From: JAFGSG01 sp964626055
GTDB lineage: Bacteria > Spirochaetota > UBA4802 > JAFGDQ01
Direction: 5' to 3'
Length of the DNA stretch: 64,000 bases
Assembly: GCA_964626055.1 (NCBI GenBank)
Contig: CAZVDF010000007.1
Coordinates: 1 to 64,000, forward strand
The position numbers and the translations under genes are program-made. Position 1 is the stretch's first letter. Each line of letters starts with the position of its first letter. Positions 61,313-64,000 of this stretch are shown one piece after another. The notes beneath the pieces are model-generated. The model searched no databases. It saw only the letters and a list, made by a program, of their open reading frames with translations, and was not told the origin of the DNA.

Positions 61313-61582
61313 ATGGATGAGAAAATAATAAAGATCGATCTTGAAGATGAACTGGACCTTCACTACTTCGATCCCGAAGACGTGAAGGATGTCCTGATCG
61401 AGTTCATCGAAATTGCCGCCGCTAAAAATAAAAGGCAGATACGAATTATCCACGGTAAGGGAATCTCCGTTCTGAAAGCCATAGTGCATAACGAACTGAA
61501 ACGGAACAGCAGAATACTTTCTTTCAGCAGCGACGGCGGCAACTGGGGAGCAACGCTTGCCATATTAAAAAATGACCCTTAG
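61313..61582 (+). CDS. Stand-alone Smr-domain protein
   Basis: An 89-residue Smr (small MutS-related) domain: the family marks are LDLHYFDPEDVKDVLIEFIE, the catalytic-loop IIHGKGISVLKAIVHNEL and the GGNWGATLAIL end. Smr domains cut nucleic acid, or rescue ribosomes when fused to MutS2. Stand-alone forms are widespread and of uncertain substrate. Here mutS2 itself is two kilobases downstream. I start at the ATG at 61313; a TTG at 61262 adds residues not expected in the family. Confidence 0.88.
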   Translation: MDEKIIKIDLEDELDLHYFDPEDVKDVLIEFIEIAAAKNKRQIRIIHGKGISVLKAIVHNELKRNSRILSFSSDGGNWGATLAILKNDP

Positions 61583-61598
61583 CGAAATCCACAGGCAA

Positions 61599-61916
61599 TT
61601 AAGACTTTATCATAACAAGCATCATTTTAAATTTTTCAACAGCTCTTAAAGCGTGCGGTTTGTTGGCAGGCATAATAATCATCTCGCCTTTCTTTACCGA
61701 TGAATCAATGCCGGATATGGTTATCTGCGCCTGACCGTCAATTATGTAGACCATAGCATCGAAAGGAGCCGTATGTTCGCTCAGTTTCTGATCTTTATCG
61801 AAAGCGAATAATGTTACAGATCCGCTCGCTTTATCCAAAATTATCCTGCTTACGATCGATCCTTCCCGGTAATCAACCGATCCGGATAAACCGGCTACTT
61901 CGTTCTCGGATTTCAT
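61599..61916 (-). CDS. Small cupin-domain protein
   Basis: A 105-residue single cupin barrel: SGSVTLFAFDKDQKLSEHTA is the first motif and GEMIIMPANKPHALRAVEKF the second. Metal ligands in motif 1 are reduced to a His and Glu; the PHAL histidine is kept. Similar small cupins bind metal or sense small molecules. It converges on the Smr gene with a 16-base gap, and its upstream region (61917-62173) is AT-rich with a decayed A-type repeat. Confidence 0.82.
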   Translation of the reverse strand: MKSENEVAGLSGSVDYREGSIVSRIILDKASGSVTLFAFDKDQKLSEHTAPFDAMVYIIDGQAQITISGIDSSVKKGEMIIMPANKPHALRAVEKFKMMLVMIKS

Positions 61917-62045
61917 TTTTACCTCATTAGAGTTGTTGTGTTACTGGTTTTTACTGATCACTAATAATTGATAATTCAGCACATTTAAAAAAAATTTTCA
62001 AGTAATTTTATAATAAACTATTTGATTATAATATTTTTGTTACGG

Positions 62046-62112
62046 AAGTCATCTTAAAATTATATTTTTTTATATTGATAAATGAATCAATAATTTTGAG
62101 ATGGCTTCTATA
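62046..62112. repeat. Deleted family A-like inverted repeat
   Basis: GGAAGTCATCTTAAAATTAT and ATAATTTTGAGATGGCTTCT form an imperfect inverted pair around a short AT loop with no family A core. The ends match the outer repeats of the element at 2247-2450, and half of the motif recurs at about 6290-6318 (AGAAGTTATCTTAAAATAAT). Confidence 0.45.
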
Positions 62113-62173
62113 TTTTTATTGACTTTTAAAAAATTTCAATCGATATTCCATCGTACTTACGGAGGCATATATA

Positions 62174-62530
62174 ATGAAACTTCAGGAACTCCTCACATTG
62201 GTGAAAGGCGATATTTTAACCGAAAACGTGAACCTGAATCGCGAGGTCAAGGGCGGATGCGGGGCCGATCTTATGAGCGATGTGCTGGCTTCCATTCAAC
62301 CGCGTGCGGTTCTTTTAACCGGGCTCTGTAATCCGCAGGTCGTACGGACTGCCCAGATAGCTGATGTGGCGGCTATAGTTCTTGTACGGGGCAAAAGGCC
62401 GCCCAAAGAGACTATCGATCTGGCTAACCAGGAAAATATTCCGCTGATCTCTTCACCTTTCGGGATGTTCGAATTATGCGGGCATCTGTATAAAGCAGGC
62501 CTGCCCAGCCTTGAAAAAGATATAACCTAA
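62174..62530 (+). CDS. DRTGG-domain protein
   Basis: A 118-residue stand-alone DRTGG-type domain: MKLQELLTLVKGDILTEN, then GCGADLMSDVLASIQPRAVL and LTGLCNPQVVRTAQIADVAA, VRGKRPPKETIDLANQENIP. The domain is found in phosphotransacetylase-like and CBS proteins and its ligand is not well established. GGAGG lies eight bases before the ATG. It is 20 bases upstream of the CBS-ATPase gene, so the two are likely partners. Confidence 0.85.
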   Translation: MKLQELLTLVKGDILTENVNLNREVKGGCGADLMSDVLASIQPRAVLLTGLCNPQVVRTAQIADVAAIVLVRGKRPPKETIDLANQENIPLISSPFGMFELCGHLYKAGLPSLEKDIT

Positions 62531-62550
62531 ATTTAAAAATATTCCGGGAT

Positions 62551-63561
62551 ATGATGAGCAAAATCGATAATAATAAAGTAAAAAATAAAACAAAAAAGAT
62601 AACAGACGGCGCTGCCGGCATAATCTCAAGAGTTGAAGAACTGGCTTATGAGCTAAAAGTGGAAGAGGTAATGAAACGGGACGTCCAGACAGTTACTCCC
62701 GAGATGCATCTTTTGCAGGTTCTGGATATGTTCCGCGAAATCCGTATTTCCGGCGCCCCGGTAATTAAAGAAGAAAAACTTATTGGGATCATTAGCATTG
62801 AAGATCTTATCCGTTCTTTAAGGAAAGGCGACATCGAAGCTCCGGTATCGAAATATTTCAGTACTAACGTCATAACCATCAAGTCTTATGATCCCGTTGT
62901 CGAAGCGCTTAAGGTGTTCGGGCATACATCGGTAGGACGACTGCCGGTTCTGGATGAATCTGATAAACTTGTCGGCATCATAACAAAGGGCAACATTACC
63001 AGCGGCATATTAAGAGCTCTCGAATCGGACTATCAAGCTGAAGAAGTAAGACGTTACCGGGCCAGCCATCTTTTCGAAGATATCGTTTCGGACCGCACAG
63101 GCCTGATTTTAAGATATAACATAAAACCGCGAGATTTTATTCACGGCGGAGCCGCTTCAAGCTATATCAAACGCGCTCTGGCAAGGCTGGGCGCGAATCC
63201 CCAGATAGCCCGGCGCTGCTCCATTGCGGTCTATGAAGCCGAAATGAACCTTATTATTCATACTACCAGCGGCGGAACCATCCGCGTAGAAATCGAACCC
63301 CATATGATCTCTATACGCACCATTGACGACGGCCCGGGCATAGCGGATATCAAACAGGCAATGCAGCCCGGTTTTTCCACTGCGCCCGAAGAAATACGCG
63401 AAATGGGTTTCGGCGCGGGCATGGGACTGAAAAACATCGAACGATGCGTTGATGAGATATCACTGAAATCGACAGTCGGCAAGGGAACCAAGCTTGAACT
63501 TAAAATAAATCTGCAGCCCAAGGACATCTTTAAAGAAACCCATACGAACAGGGGAGACTAA
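62551..63561 (+). CDS. CBS-domain histidine-kinase-like ATPase
   Basis: A 336-residue protein with two CBS domains (about residues 35-155; VTPEMHLLQVLDMFREIRIS, SIEDLIRSL and GRLPVLDESDKLVGIITKGN) followed by a HATPase_c domain (about 195-330) with an N-box like EAEMNLIIHTTSG, DDGPGIADI and GFGAGMGLKNIERCVD. No phospho-acceptor histidine or receiver domain is seen, so it is like the anti-sigma (RsbW/SpoIIAB) type. Nucleotide or AMP-like ligands may bind to the CBS part and gate the ATPase. It is preceded by the DRTGG gene and followed by mutS2. Confidence 0.85.
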   Translation: MMSKIDNNKVKNKTKKITDGAAGIISRVEELAYELKVEEVMKRDVQTVTPEMHLLQVLDMFREIRISGAPVIKEEKLIGIISIEDLIRSLRKGDIEAPVSKYFSTNVITIKSYDPVVEALKVFGHTSVGRLPVLDESDKLVGIITKGNITSGILRALESDYQAEEVRRYRASHLFEDIVSDRTGLILRYNIKPRDFIHGGAASSYIKRALARLGANPQIARRCSIAVYEAEMNLIIHTTSGGTIRVEIEPHMISIRTIDDGPGIADIKQAMQPGFSTAPEEIREMGFGAGMGLKNIERCVDEISLKSTVGKGTKLELKINLQPKDIFKETHTNRGD

Positions 63562-63577
63562 AGAGCTGAAGGAATCT

Positions 63578-64000
63578 ATGCCGTTATCAGAACGCGTTTT
63601 AAAAGTACTGGAATGGGACAGTATCCTTAAAGAGCTCGAAAAGAGATGTGTAACGTCCCCGGGTAAAAGCATCGTTTCCGCGATAAAACCTATTCCTGCA
63701 GACATAGTAAAACAACGCCTCAGATATATTACAGAACTTAAAGAAACGCTTAATGACGAATCTCCCGATTTCACAGGAATTTCAGACATCAGCCCTCTCG
63801 TGGAAACTGCGTCAAAGGAAGGAGTGCTGGATACGGGCGAACTTTGCCGGATCAGGGATTTCGTCAGAGCGCTGAACAGGATAATCTCTTTTCTCGCAAG
63901 AAATAAATCCAGGTTGAAAAATGCATCGGAAAAATTCAGCACGCTGAATAAGCTCCCGGAACTCGGCGAACTTTTAAATTCGTCCCTCACCGACAATAAC
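63578..64000 (+). CDS. mutS2: MutS2, N-terminal part (runs off window)
   Basis: The first 141 codons of MutS2 with no stop before the window end. LSERVLKVLEWDSILKELEK and the glycine-proline rich region after it fit the MutS2 N-terminus, with helices such as LPELGELLNSSLTDNN later. MutS2 is a MutS-like ATPase that acts on recombination intermediates or collided ribosomes. AAGGA precedes the ATG by four bases and the gene follows the CBS-ATPase after 16 bases. Confidence 0.85.
   Translation, partial: MPLSERVLKVLEWDSILKELEKRCVTSPGKSIVSAIKPIPADIVKQRLRYITELKETLNDESPDFTGISDISPLVETASKEGVLDTGELCRIRDFVRALNRIISFLARNKSRLKNASEKFSTLNKLPELGELLNSSLTDNN

Noticed and set aside
1..64000. tRNA or rRNA genes
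   Set aside because: Intergenic regions were read for cloverleaf-type TTCGA arms and CCA ends and for rRNA sequence by eye; none was convincing. A covariance-model scan could still find one.

Overview
The window reads as a chromosomal scaffold segment from an anaerobic or microaerophilic diderm bacterium, most likely a spirochaete-like lineage (Spirochaetota). This is inference. It rests on a MotA/MotB pair next to a PilZ-type protein with a spirochaete-like N-terminal part, lipoproteins with loose lipoboxes, LolA/LolCDE-like and DUF1302-like outer-membrane genes, and siroheme-dependent heme enzymes. No rRNA, tRNA, CRISPR array or prophage was seen. One run of 100 N (22560-22659) interrupts a livF gene.

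Layout. 1-2.2 kb: the cut end of a miniature mobile element, then a Crp/Fnr regulator, a small membrane protein, an FMN-binding lipoprotein-like protein and a short-chain dehydrogenase. 2.2-6.2 kb: a palindromic element, a small membrane-anchored protein, the UPF0210/ACT pair and an OmpA/PD40 envelope protein. 6.4-9.5 kb: alternative heme genes (fused siroheme decarboxylase ahbAB, ahbC, precorrin-2 dehydrogenase). 9.5-10.4 kb: a Phd/VapC-type toxin-antitoxin with a visible promoter and operator, then a decayed mobile element. 10.5-18.2 kb: a GlgD-like protein, a CNNM/CorC protein, trpE and fused trpGD, and a chemoreceptor. 18.5-43 kb: a long minus-strand catabolic island with two branched-chain-type ABC importers, a corrinoid protein with a URO-D-type methyltransferase, a C_GCAxxG_C_C protein, SDR, MBL hydrolase, ferredoxin-nitroreductase, IscU-like protein, cysteine desulfurase, molybdenum hydroxylase and Zn alcohol dehydrogenase. 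A divergent AraC regulator at 43.2 kb borders it. 44-54 kb: dCMP deaminase, a SpeD-like protein, a TPR lipoprotein, MotAB, a PilZ-type protein, MtaB, a CDP-alcohol transferase, UXS and a DUF218 protein. 54-60.4 kb: an envelope export set (DUF1302-like outer-membrane protein, LolA-like protein, two FtsX-type permeases, LolD-like ATPase). 60.4-64 kb: CPBP protease, Smr, cupin, DRTGG, CBS-ATPase, and the start of mutS2, which runs off the end.

How the genes may work together. In the island, the ABC importers would bring in a small organic substrate. The corrinoid protein and URO-D-type enzyme would move a methyl group. The alcohol dehydrogenase and molybdenum hydroxylase would oxidise an alcohol through an aldehyde to an acid, with the desulfurase and IscU-like protein supporting Fe-S or Mo-cofactor sulfur. 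A 40-46 bp repeat (TAATCTAATCGG-N3-TTAAAAAAAATAGTT core) occurs at three intergenic sites inside this island and could be a regulon site.

The most unusual DNA is two families of short elements. Each carries long perfect inverted arms (27-30 bp) whose sequences differ between copies while staying exactly complementary within a copy. One family also has outer terminal repeats containing TTGACTGACTTTT, so it looks like a miniature transposable element with a conserved internal hairpin.
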